DNA of 64,000 nucleotides from Candidatus Viridilinea mediisalina (GTDB lineage: Bacteria; Chloroflexota; Chloroflexia; Chloroflexales; Chloroflexaceae). The stretch lies in the NCBI RefSeq assembly GCF_002532535.1, contig NZ_NQWI01000019.1:1-64000 (forward strand), in the 5' to 3' direction. Positions within the stretch are counted from its first letter, which is position 1, and each line of letters starts with the position of its first letter. The translations under genes were made by a program, and so were the position numbers. Below are positions 1-6,265 of the stretch, one piece after another. A model generated the notes under the pieces. It searched no databases, was not told the origin of the DNA, and saw nothing but the letters and a program-made list of their open reading frames with translations.

Positions 1-1
1 A

Positions 2-121
2 GAAGCTGTCTGAAAAGGGTCTCAGTGTCGTTCCACACGATGTGGTACACGCTGGAGTGCCGGCTTTAGCCGGCTAAAGCCGGCACTCCAACGCCAGTTC
101 ACAGGCTTTTCAGACAGCCTC
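2..121. mobile_element. MITE family A, copy A1 (long form)
   Basis: Short non-coding element. The 16-bp terminal inverted repeat is GAGGCTGTCTGAAAAG (left end with one G to A change) and CTTTTCAGACAGCCTC at 106-121. A perfect 38-bp palindrome lies at 53-90. TAA follows at 122-124; the matching left flank is cut by the window edge, where only the final A is visible. The extra ~18 nt lies left of the palindrome, so this copy is inverted relative to A4. Confidence 0.85.
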
Positions 122-148
122 TAAGGGATTGTGCCCGCTCTATCCACA

Positions 149-180
149 CCTCTGTGTGCTCTGTGCCTCTGTGGTGAAAA
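149..180. repeat. Family D repeat, single arm
   Basis: One arm of the dispersed family D repeat (TGTGCCTCTGTGGTGAA type). It lies just upstream of the biotin carboxylase start. Full family D copies have two such arms in inverted orientation. Confidence 0.7.
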
Positions 181-208
181 CATTCGTTCCTCATCAAAAG
201 GAAACCCC

Positions 209-1690
209 ATGTTCCAAAAAGTCCTTATTGCCAACCGAGGCGAGATTGCCGTTCGCATCGTGCGCGCCTGCCGCGATCTAGGGCTGGCCACGGTGGCGGT
301 CTATGAGCCGGGCGACATGGGTGCGCTCCATGTACGCCTTGCCGACGAAGCCTACATGCTCAGTTCGCCCCAGGGCTACCGCGACCCCGAAGAGATGCTG
401 ACGGTTGCTCTGCGTAGCGGGGTGGACGCCGTGCATCCCGGCTACGGGCTCATCTCAGAAGACCCCGGTTTCAAACGAGCCTGCGCAACAGCGGGCATCA
501 CGCTAGTTGGCCCAGAGAGCGAAGTGTCGGCCCAAGTCCGCGACAAAGTTGGCGCGATTCAGCGTGTCCAGGCGGCAGGCATCGCTACCACACGCCCCTC
601 CAGCCGCACCTTTGATCCAGAAGAGGGAGCGGATCTGCTGGCCGAAGCGCAGCAACTCGGCTACCCGCTGGTGATCAAATCCTGCGCTGGCGGTCACGGG
701 CGCGGCACCGCCCTCGTCTACAGCGCCGAGAAGCTGCTCAACATCGCACAGCGCTCTTCAGCCCAGGCCCAGGCGGCCTACCGCGACGGGCGCATCTACC
801 TTGAAGCTGCAATTATCCCTTCGCGCTACATCGAAGTACCCATTTTGGGCGACCATCATGGCAACATTATTCAACTCGGCGACCAGGATGGTTCGATCCA
901 GCGCAACACGCGCAAGATCATCAGCGAAGCCCCAGCGCCCAACCTCACCCCCGCTCAGCGCGAGGCCATCTGCAACAGTGCGGTTGAAGTTGCCCGCACC
1001 TTTGGGCTACGTGGTGCCTGTACAATTGAATTTGTCCTCGACGGTGCAGGCAACCACTTCTTCAGTGAGGTAAAACCACGCATCCAAGTAGAACATCTCG
1101 TTACCGAGATGATCACGCACATTGACGTGGTACGCGAACAACTGCACATTGCGGCAGGTCTGCCCTTGCGGATCAGCCAAGCGCAGGTACGCTGTGATGG
1201 ACACGCCATCTTCTGCCGCATCAACGCCGAAGACCCGTGGCGTGGCTACCTGCCCAGCCCAGGCTTGATCAGCGCCTTCCGGCTGCCCGGCGGGCCCAAC
1301 GTCCGCGTAGACAGCTACGCCTACGCAGGCGCGGAGGTTCCGGTGCGCTACGATTCGCTCTTGGCCAAACTGGTGGTCTGGGGGGCTGAACGGGGCGAAT
1401 GTCTGCAACGCATCCAACGGGCGCTGCAAGAGTTGCACATTGGTGGCATTCAGACCAACCTGAGTCTGTTGCACATGCTGATCACCCACCCCGAATTCAC
1501 CAGTGGCAACTACACCACCGCCTTCAGCCACCTCAAACTCAACGTTCCCACGCCACCTGATAGCCAACTACGCGACCTCGCAGCCATCGCGGCGCTCACC
1601 TACCTCAGCCGTGCGCGCACCGCTCGCTCCACCACGCCAGCAGCCTACACCACCGGCTGGCACCGCGACAGCCGTCGTCTACCGCAGTGA
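209..1690 (+). CDS. Biotin carboxylase-like protein, divergent (AccC/PccA/MccA type)
   Basis: About 493 residues. The start at 209 is chosen because the conserved N-terminus (MFQKVLIANRGEIAVRIV) begins there, preceded by AAGGAAA; the open frame reaches back into a repeat. Biotin carboxylases make carboxybiotin from ATP, bicarbonate and biotin on a carrier protein. HPGYGLISED, the IKS lysine, QVEH and the RINAEDP arginine are present. Several usually invariant positions differ: the glycine-rich ATP loop reads AGGHGRG, the ERDCSxQRR segment reads DQDGSIQRN, and the metal-site EMNTR reads EVKPR, so the Asn is Lys. The last ~45 residues resemble the start of the linker that follows BC in PCC/MCC alpha chains. 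The carrier gene follows 210 bp downstream. It may be an active variant carboxylase or a degenerate paralogue. Confidence 0.85.
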   Translation: MFQKVLIANRGEIAVRIVRACRDLGLATVAVYEPGDMGALHVRLADEAYMLSSPQGYRDPEEMLTVALRSGVDAVHPGYGLISEDPGFKRACATAGITLVGPESEVSAQVRDKVGAIQRVQAAGIATTRPSSRTFDPEEGADLLAEAQQLGYPLVIKSCAGGHGRGTALVYSAEKLLNIAQRSSAQAQAAYRDGRIYLEAAIIPSRYIEVPILGDHHGNIIQLGDQDGSIQRNTRKIISEAPAPNLTPAQREAICNSAVEVARTFGLRGACTIEFVLDGAGNHFFSEVKPRIQVEHLVTEMITHIDVVREQLHIAAGLPLRISQAQVRCDGHAIFCRINAEDPWRGYLPSPGLISAFRLPGGPNVRVDSYAYAGAEVPVRYDSLLAKLVVWGAERGECLQRIQRALQELHIGGIQTNLSLLHMLITHPEFTSGNYTTAFSHLKLNVPTPPDSQLRDLAAIAALTYLSRARTARSTTPAAYTTGWHRDSRRLPQ

Positions 1691-1722
1691 AGTACGAGTT
1701 TTGGCAGAGATACAGAGAATTG

Positions 1723-1826
1723 CACCACAGAGACACAGAGAACACAAGAGGGTAATGGTGTAGCAACCACCGTGTTGAAACCTCTTTCCATGTAAAAACC
1801 TCTGTGTCCTCGGTGCCTCTGTGGTG
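1723..1826. repeat. Family D inverted-repeat element, copy D1
   Basis: Left arm CACCACAGAGACACAGAG and right arm CTCGGTGCCTCTGTGGTG are inverted about 50 nt apart. The element fills the gap between the biotin carboxylase and carrier genes. The same arms recur near 149, 18737, 23441 and 57441. Confidence 0.8.
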
Positions 1827-1899
1827 AACATCTCTGTACCTCAAACACTCTCTACGGGCGCCTGGGGGCTATGTGTTCCCCAGCAACCCACATAATCCT

Positions 1900-2394
1900 A
1901 TGAGCAAACTGATCATCCACCTTGCCGACCAAGAATTCGAGGTCGAAATCAACAGCCCACCGGATGCGGAGGGTTTCACGAGTGTGTCGGTCAACGGCGA
2001 AGCCCTGCGTGTTGCCATTGCGCCCGCAGCCTCACCCGATGCAACCGAATGGGCCATTGTAGATACACGGCCCTACGAAGTCCTCTTCGACCGCGACATG
2101 CGTTCCGTCCAATCGATCCATGGACGCCATGAGCTCCGCATCCGCGACCTCGAAGCGGGAGTGGCGCGGCCCCGCAGCGGTGACGGACGGATCAAAGCGC
2201 CCATTCCGGGCATCATCGCCAACGTCCTTGTGGAACTAGGCCAAAACGTCAGCGTCGGTGAACCCATTCTCATCCTCGAAGCCATGAAGATGCAGAACGA
2301 AATCACCGCCCCCCGCGCAGGCGCAATCACCACCCTCAACGTCCAGCCCGGTCAGACGGTCGTACTGCATGAGCTATTGGTAGAAATTAGTTGA
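1900..2394 (+). CDS. Biotin carboxyl carrier protein with BT-like N-terminal domain
   Basis: About 164 residues from ATG 1900. A GTG at 1873 is a possible alternative, with GGGGG upstream, and would add nine residues. The C-terminal ~75 residues are a biotinyl domain with the biotinylation motif EAMKMQNEI; the Lys is the expected attachment site. The ~85 residues before it are strand-rich (FEVEI, SVNGEALRV, YEVLF, ELRIRDLEAG) and resemble the BT linker of propionyl- and methylcrotonyl-CoA carboxylase alpha chains. It is the natural partner of the upstream biotin carboxylase. No carboxyltransferase gene is in the window, so the acyl-CoA substrate cannot be told. Confidence 0.85.
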   Translation: MSKLIIHLADQEFEVEINSPPDAEGFTSVSVNGEALRVAIAPAASPDATEWAIVDTRPYEVLFDRDMRSVQSIHGRHELRIRDLEAGVARPRSGDGRIKAPIPGIIANVLVELGQNVSVGEPILILEAMKMQNEITAPRAGAITTLNVQPGQTVVLHELLVEIS

Positions 2395-2425
2395 GGGGGA
2401 GGCATACTAGGGGGATTTTGACAAA

Positions 2426-2465
2426 AAGGGAGGTTTGAGGGGCTTTGGCCCCTCAAACCTCCCTT
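2426..2465 (-). terminator. Rho-independent terminator of tRNA-Val
   Basis: An 18-bp perfect stem (2426-2443 with 2448-2465) closes a TTTG loop. On the minus strand the stem is followed by CCCTTTTTGT, so it suits the tRNA transcript. On the plus strand the tail is weak, but the hairpin also lies just after the carrier-protein gene. Confidence 0.8.
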
Positions 2466-2479
2466 CAAATGCAATGGTA

Positions 2480-2556
2480 TGGTGGGCGATACTGGACTTG
2501 AACCAGTGACCTCATCCGTGTGAAGGATGCGCTCTAGCCAACTGAGCTAATCGCCC
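2480..2556 (-). tRNA. tRNA-Val (anticodon CAC)
   Basis: A full cloverleaf can be drawn. The acceptor stem is GGGCGAT/ATCGCCC. The D arm is GCTC..GAGC. The anticodon stem is CATCC/GGATG around loop TTCACAC, giving CAC, which reads GTG valine codons. The T arm is ACTGG-TTCAAGT-CCAGT, and the discriminator is A. The 3' CCA is encoded (2482-2480). No intron is seen. Confidence 0.95.
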
Positions 2557-2568
2557 GCAACGTTGCGA

Positions 2569-2597
2569 AGTATAGCATATTCATCCCGTTGATGCAA
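2569..2597 (-). promoter_or_regulatory. Sigma70-type promoter for tRNA-Val
   Basis: On the minus strand TTGCAT (2597-2592) and TATACT (2574-2569) are separated by 17 bp. The -10 ends about 13 bp before the mature tRNA 5' end. Confidence 0.7.
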
Positions 2598-2628
2598 ATT
2601 TGGGCATATGCAACAGGAATTGGTATAA

Positions 2629-2723
2629 TACCGGTTCAGATTGTAGATTGCAGATTGCCGAACATGGCGTTCCAATGCGCGTTCGCGTCATTGATGATAC
2701 GACATGTTCAACAGTAATTGGTA
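2629..2723. mobile_element. MITE family E, copy E1
   Basis: Element with ends TACC and TTGGTA and internal 7-bp repeats of the GTAGATT type. It is preceded by TAA (2626-2628). The 15 bases before that TAA resemble the right end of another E element, so two copies may have lain back to back. The right end abuts the M20 peptidase start region. Confidence 0.75.
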
Positions 2724-2730
2724 CGACACC

Positions 2731-3882
2731 ATGGACATTCAGCATTGGCGCAAGCTTCCAGCGGTGCAATGTGCTCTAACCGAACTATCCGACTACCGGC
2801 CTTTGCTTGAGACGGCGATTGCAGTACAGCAGATACCCGCGCCAACCTTTGATGAGGCAGAGCGGGGAAACTTTGTCCTTGATCGTTTCCGTGGGCTTGG
2901 TTTGAGCGAGGTAAGCAAAGACGCCCTTGGCAATGTCTACGGGTTACGTCGGGGGCAACGGCATGGTTCGGGGCTGCTTATCTCGGCCCACCTTGACACC
3001 GTCTTTCCCAGGGAGACAAACCTGCGCGTGCGCTACGAGGGCGAGCGGGTCTATGGGCCGGGCATAGGAGACAACAGCACTGGTTTGGCGGGGCTCATTC
3101 ATGTAGCGCAGATACTCCAGCGGCATGATCTCCCCAACGAGGGCAACATCTGGTTTGTGGCCAACGTGGGCGAGGAGGGTTTGGGCGATCTGCGGGGGAT
3201 GAAGGCGGCAATCGAGCGGCTACGCCATGAGATCAAGCGGGTGATTGTGCTAGAGGGATGCGATTTTGGCACACTGCACCACCAAGCGATTGGGGTACGG
3301 CGCTACCGCATCGAGGCCACAGCACCAGGCGGCCACTCGTGGGGCAACTTTGGCACCGCGAGCGCAATTCACACCCTTGTGCGCTTGGGGGCACGGATTG
3401 CAGCCTTACATGTCCCACACAACCCGCGTACAACCTTTAACATTGGCATGATCGAGGGTGGTACTTCGGTCAACACAATTGCCCAGCATGCCAGCATGCT
3501 GCTCGATATGCGTTCAGTCAACGCCAACGCACTAGCAAGCCTGATCAACGAGGTCAACGGCTTAATCGCTGATGCAGCCAACGAAGCATACGAGGTACAG
3601 ATTCAGGTACAGACCGTTGGTGATCGGCCCTCTGGGACACTTCCGCGCAACCATGCCCTAGTTCAGGCTGCCGTAGCGGCCTACCACTCGGTCGGTGCCC
3701 AGGTAAACTTCCAGCAGAGCAGTACCGATGCCAATATCCCCCTCAGCCAAGGCATTCCTGCTATTTGTATGGGGCTCACTGATGGGGGCAATGCTCATCG
3801 CCACGACGAATTCATTCTGCCCGCGCTGATGGGGCGCGGCTTTCAGGCATTATTACTCTTGGCGCTGGCAGCGAGTCAGTAG
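2731..3882 (+). CDS. M20-family metallopeptidase
   Basis: About 383 residues from ATG 2731. An earlier ATG at 2704 lies inside repeat E1 and is rejected. This is a cytoplasmic di-zinc peptidase or amidase of the M20 family (PepT, aminoacylase and carboxypeptidase relatives). Visible metal and catalytic motifs are SAHLDTVFP (His and the catalytic Asp), GIGDNSTG (bridging Asp), NVGEEGLGD (Glu-Glu pair), VLEGCD and the late His in NAHRHDEF. A central dimerisation-type insert (APGGHSWGNFG) is also present. Length is normal. The gene stands alone, between repeat E1 and a convergent regulator. The substrate is unknown. Confidence 0.88.
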   Translation: MDIQHWRKLPAVQCALTELSDYRPLLETAIAVQQIPAPTFDEAERGNFVLDRFRGLGLSEVSKDALGNVYGLRRGQRHGSGLLISAHLDTVFPRETNLRVRYEGERVYGPGIGDNSTGLAGLIHVAQILQRHDLPNEGNIWFVANVGEEGLGDLRGMKAAIERLRHEIKRVIVLEGCDFGTLHHQAIGVRRYRIEATAPGGHSWGNFGTASAIHTLVRLGARIAALHVPHNPRTTFNIGMIEGGTSVNTIAQHASMLLDMRSVNANALASLINEVNGLIADAANEAYEVQIQVQTVGDRPSGTLPRNHALVQAAVAAYHSVGAQVNFQQSSTDANIPLSQGIPAICMGLTDGGNAHRHDEFILPALMGRGFQALLLLALAASQ

Positions 3883-3889
3883 TTCAATG

Positions 3890-3916
3890 TTTGGGGACGG
3901 CGAAGCCGTCCCCAAA
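3890..3916. terminator. Intergenic hairpin between convergent genes
   Basis: A perfect 12-bp stem, TTTGGGGACGGC with its complement and loop GAA, lies between the ends of the peptidase and the XRE regulator. There is no clear T-run, so it is a possible bidirectional terminator. Confidence 0.5.
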
Positions 3917-3949
3917 CCACCACTGGCGGTAACGACGGCACCCTACTGG

Positions 3950-4612
3950 TTAGCGCTCTGCAAGCAGCATCGCAATATAGCCCAGGGTTGCACGGCGTGC
4001 TTGGGGATGAAGTTGGCGCCAGAGGCTCAAGAGTTGGGTTTCATCGTGGCTACTCGGAATGGGCGGAGGCATGGTGGTAATTTCTGCCTCATCTGGGGCA
4101 TGCGCAGCCTCCTCAGATTCAGAGGGCGGCGCAGCAAGCTTACCTCCAGCCTGAAAGACTTGATTGGATACAACGATAGTAGCAAGCTCAAGCGGGGGCA
4201 CTTGGAAGACTTCGGCGAGGCGTAGAGCCTGATCTGCATCGGGGAACGTCTGCCCATTGAGGTAGTTGCGTAGAGCGCCGTCGCTAATTTTAGATGCCTT
4301 AGCCAATTTGATACGAGTGAATTCATGGCCCATCTGCTGTTTGAGCCACTCATGGAAGGTTTGCGCCATGGTAGGCACGGATTCAAGGCGTTGATTCAAT
4401 TCTTGGGCTGACAAGCCGAGCTTGTCACCAATCATCTGAAGCGTCTTCTGGCGCGGATGCTTTGTCTTCCCTAGAATGAGTTGGCGTAACGAGAGCGTAC
4501 CAACCTCAAGGTCTGTAGCAAACTTATTCAGTGATTGATTACGAACCATCGCCTCGTGAAACAGCATGATTGACAACGGTACTTGTGCAGGTACGGTGCT
4601 ACTAAGCGTCAT
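3950..4612 (-). CDS. XRE-family regulator with two helix-turn-helix domains
   Basis: About 220 residues from ATG 4612, with GAGAGGAAG upstream. Two separate XRE-like helix-turn-helix units are visible. One lies near residues 20-75 (SLNKFATDLEVGTLSLRQLI...KLGLSAQEL). The second lies near 85-145 (LAKASKISDGALRNYLNGQTFPD...VFQVPPLEL). A Pro/Glu-rich linker follows, then a short helical C-terminus (LLSLWRQLHPQARRATLGYIAMLL). It probably binds DNA and may regulate itself, given the promoter and palindrome upstream. The upstream DNA is much AT-richer than its surroundings. The target genes are unknown. Confidence 0.85.
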   Translation of the reverse strand: MTLSSTVPAQVPLSIMLFHEAMVRNQSLNKFATDLEVGTLSLRQLILGKTKHPRQKTLQMIGDKLGLSAQELNQRLESVPTMAQTFHEWLKQQMGHEFTRIKLAKASKISDGALRNYLNGQTFPDADQALRLAEVFQVPPLELATIVVSNQVFQAGGKLAAPPSESEEAAHAPDEAEITTMPPPIPSSHDETQLLSLWRQLHPQARRATLGYIAMLLAER

Positions 4613-4663
4613 GATCACTTCCTCTCCGAGAATTGGTATTAAACACGCAACAAGAAATTCTAT

Positions 4664-4681
4664 TAGCAATCTATAATGCTA
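4664..4681. promoter_or_regulatory. Candidate operator at the XRE gene start site
   Basis: The inverted repeat TAGCA-N8-TGCTA lies just downstream of the predicted transcription start (~4683). This is a typical place for repressor binding. Assignment to the XRE protein itself is inference. Confidence 0.45.
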
Positions 4682-4689
4682 GTATCGCA

Positions 4690-4718
4690 AGTATAAAACA
4701 AGAGAAATGGATTGTCAA
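4690..4718 (-). promoter_or_regulatory. Consensus sigma70 promoter for the XRE gene
   Basis: The minus strand shows TTGACA (4718-4713), a 17-bp spacer and TATACT (4695-4690). It is one of the best matches in the window. Confidence 0.8.
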
Positions 4719-4758
4719 GCAAAATTGCTTTATTACGCATAAATTTATACAGATGTTA

Positions 4759-4861
4759 TGCCAATTACCCTTGAACATGCTGCATGATCAAGAGCGCGAA
4801 AGCTCATTGGGACGGCCAGGTTCGGTAATCTGCAATCTGCAATCTACAATCTGAGATGGTA
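4759..4861. mobile_element. MITE family E, copy E2 (TTA duplication)
   Basis: Complete element with ends GCCAATTACCC and GATGGTA. It is flanked by direct TTA on both sides (4756-4758 and 4862-4864), a 3-bp TNA target duplication. Three copies of the 7-bp internal unit are visible. Confidence 0.85.
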
Positions 4862-4938
4862 TTACGTGCAATGACAAGGATTTGGCAGGGTGTGAACTGT
4901 TCTGACATAGGATGGTTCATCGCTACGTTACAGTTTGC

Positions 4939-4983
4939 GAGGACGCGAGGACGCGAGGACGCGAGGACGCGAGGACGCGAGGA
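4939..4983. repeat. 9-bp tandem repeat GAGGACGCG x5
   Basis: Five uninterrupted copies, followed by GATGTGAAGTCCTCGCC, which partly inverts the unit. Confidence 0.9.
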
Positions 4984-4999
4984 TGTGAAGTCCTCGCCT

Positions 5000-5052
5000 C
5001 ATGCCGCAAACCTATTTCCTATTTCCTCGTTTCTGCCTCCTTCCCCTAAGGG
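5000..5052. repeat. Family F pyrimidine-rich repeat
   Basis: The string GCAAACCTATTTCC...CTCGTTTCTG...TTCCC(C)TAAGG recurs near 12349, 14983 and 20378, and inverted near 18700 and 62746. Confidence 0.6.
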
Positions 5053-5103
5053 AGATGTGTTACAATACTTTCCACGTTATGCACTGCGAGGAGTTACGTT
5101 ACT

Positions 5104-5367
5104 ATGAGCGAAAAGCGCCGGACGGGTCCACTTGGCTGGAACCAACTGACACCAGAGCAGATCATCGATCTGTTGGTCAAGGAGCTCTATGGTCCTGTTA
5201 GCATCCTTGGCTCGCAACTCAAGCGGCTCACTGATGATGATGATCCGATCTCTGAGGAGGAGTACGAAGAGATCTTTGCACATATGCACCATGCGGTCAA
5301 TCATCTCAGTACCACCGTTGTGCAGTTAAAACGCTACAGCGAGGAACAAAAACGGAACGTTGGTTAA
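5104..5367 (+). CDS. Small conserved-looking protein of unknown function
   Basis: 87 residues from ATG 5104, with GAGGAG ten bases upstream and a TACAAT -10-like box at 5061-5066. It is not assigned to a family. It is helical and highly charged: an amphipathic helix (QIIDLLVKELYGPVSILGSQLKRL), an acidic turn (DDDDPISEEEYEEI) and a second helix (MHHAVNHLSTTVVQLKRYSEE). The layout vaguely recalls the dimerisation helices of histidine kinases, and it could be a partner or adaptor protein. It has its own ribosome site and sits next to the RRM gene. Confidence 0.7.
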   Translation: MSEKRRTGPLGWNQLTPEQIIDLLVKELYGPVSILGSQLKRLTDDDDPISEEEYEEIFAHMHHAVNHLSTTVVQLKRYSEEQKRNVG

Positions 5368-5718
5368 GAAAAGGTTTTTCGATAGTATTTAGCTTTCTTT
5401 TATCATTTCGTACTATTTGTACAATTTATTGCTTAAAGCGTCAAAAGGGGCTTCTCAAATAGATGCTCCTATGTTACACTGCTTGCGACAAGTAGCGTCC
5501 CGCTGCCGCGCGAGTTATCCTTGCCTCCGGCATTTGGCTCCCTGGCCCGCACGACCTCCCTGTTTGAGGTACAGCACGAGACGTTCTTGACCCACGCGGC
5601 ACACAAGTGAGGCGTGTTGTGTGTGGACGTTGTAGGCTGTGGCTTGGAGTGAGGTGTGCAGGGTTTCCCTGTTAAGGCGATGCCACGTTCTGACATGGCA
5701 CGCAGGAGTTCGATCGGA
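5368..5718 (+). other. 351-bp leader region upstream of the RRM gene
   Basis: No gene is supported here. An AT-rich stretch (5368-5470) holds possible promoter elements, including TATGTTACACT. About 240 bp of GC-rich sequence follows before the RRM start. This may be a long 5' leader of the kind seen on genes for cold-induced RNA-binding proteins, but no specific structure can be assigned. Confidence 0.35.
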
Positions 5719-6027
5719 ATGCAAGTGAAGCTCTTTGTCGGCAACCTTGCTTGGAGCATCGACGATGTGCAGTTGGAGCAGGTCTTCCAACAGCACGGCG
5801 ATGTCCAGAGCGCCCGTGTTATTCACGACCGCGACACTGGCCGCTCACGCGGGTTCGGGTTTGTCGAGATGGACGTTGACGATGTTGCAGTGGTTATTCG
5901 CGCTACCGACGGCCTTGAGGTTGGGGGGCGGGCCATTCGCGTCAACGAGGCAGAGGATAAGGGCGGCCCCCGTGGCCCCCGTCGTGATGGTGGTGGCTAC
6001 GGCGGTGGTGGTGGCCGTCGCTATTAA
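5719..6027 (+). CDS. RNA-binding protein, single RRM with glycine-rich tail
   Basis: 102 residues from ATG 5719, with AGGAG ten bases upstream. One RNA-recognition motif fills residues 1-80, with RNP2 KLFVGNL and RNP1 RGFGFVEM. The aromatic RNA-stacking positions are kept. The tail is short and rich in Gly/Arg (GGPRGPRRDGGGYGGGGGRRY). This matches the cyanobacterial/Chloroflexota Rbp family, often linked with cold or stress. It is monocistronic, with two terminator hairpins downstream. Confidence 0.93.
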   Translation: MQVKLFVGNLAWSIDDVQLEQVFQQHGDVQSARVIHDRDTGRSRGFGFVEMDVDDVAVVIRATDGLEVGGRAIRVNEAEDKGGPRGPRRDGGGYGGGGGRRY

Positions 6028-6057
6028 TGTTTTGTGCTAACCGAATGATGGATGTTC

Positions 6058-6100
6058 GCCGGTTGCGTGGTGGCAGCTTCGCTACCACCACGCAACCGGC
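6058..6100 (+). terminator. Hairpin downstream of the RRM gene
   Basis: A near-perfect 20-bp stem (6058-6077 with 6081-6100, one mismatch) has loop TTC. It begins 30 bp after the stop. Confidence 0.55.
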
Positions 6101-6109
6101 AAGCATCTG

Positions 6110-6143
6110 AAACGAGCTAACCTGCGCCTCGGTTAGCTCGTTT
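6110..6143. terminator. Second hairpin between RRM and EtfD-like genes
   Basis: A 13-bp perfect stem, AAACGAGCTAACC with GGTTAGCTCGTTT, is followed on the plus strand by GCGTTTATT. It lies between convergent genes and could end both transcripts. Confidence 0.6.
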
Positions 6144-6165
6144 GCGTTTATTCAGTTGCTTCTAA

Positions 6166-6265
6166 GAGGCTGTCTGGAAAGTCTATGGGTTGGCGTTGGA
6201 GTGCCGGCTTTAGCCGGCTAAAGCCGGCACTCCAGCGTGTGCCCCCCGGCTTTTCAGACAGCCTC
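6166..6265. mobile_element. MITE family A, copy A2 (short form)
   Basis: 100-bp element with perfect 16-bp TIRs and the central palindrome. It is flanked by TAA at 6163-6165 and 6266-6268. The right end lies inside the EtfD-like coding frame and supplies its last three sense codons and the stop. Confidence 0.92.

Noticed and set aside
131-208. N-terminal extension of the biotin carboxylase
   Set aside because: It is encoded by a family D arm and is absent from the protein family.
2704-2730. Upstream start of the M20 peptidase
   Set aside because: The ATG at 2704 lies in repeat E1; ATG 2731 fits the family start.
4633-5107. Two open frames between the XRE gene and the 87-residue gene
   Set aside because: They cross promoter, MITE E2 and tandem repeats and have no domain or ribosome site.
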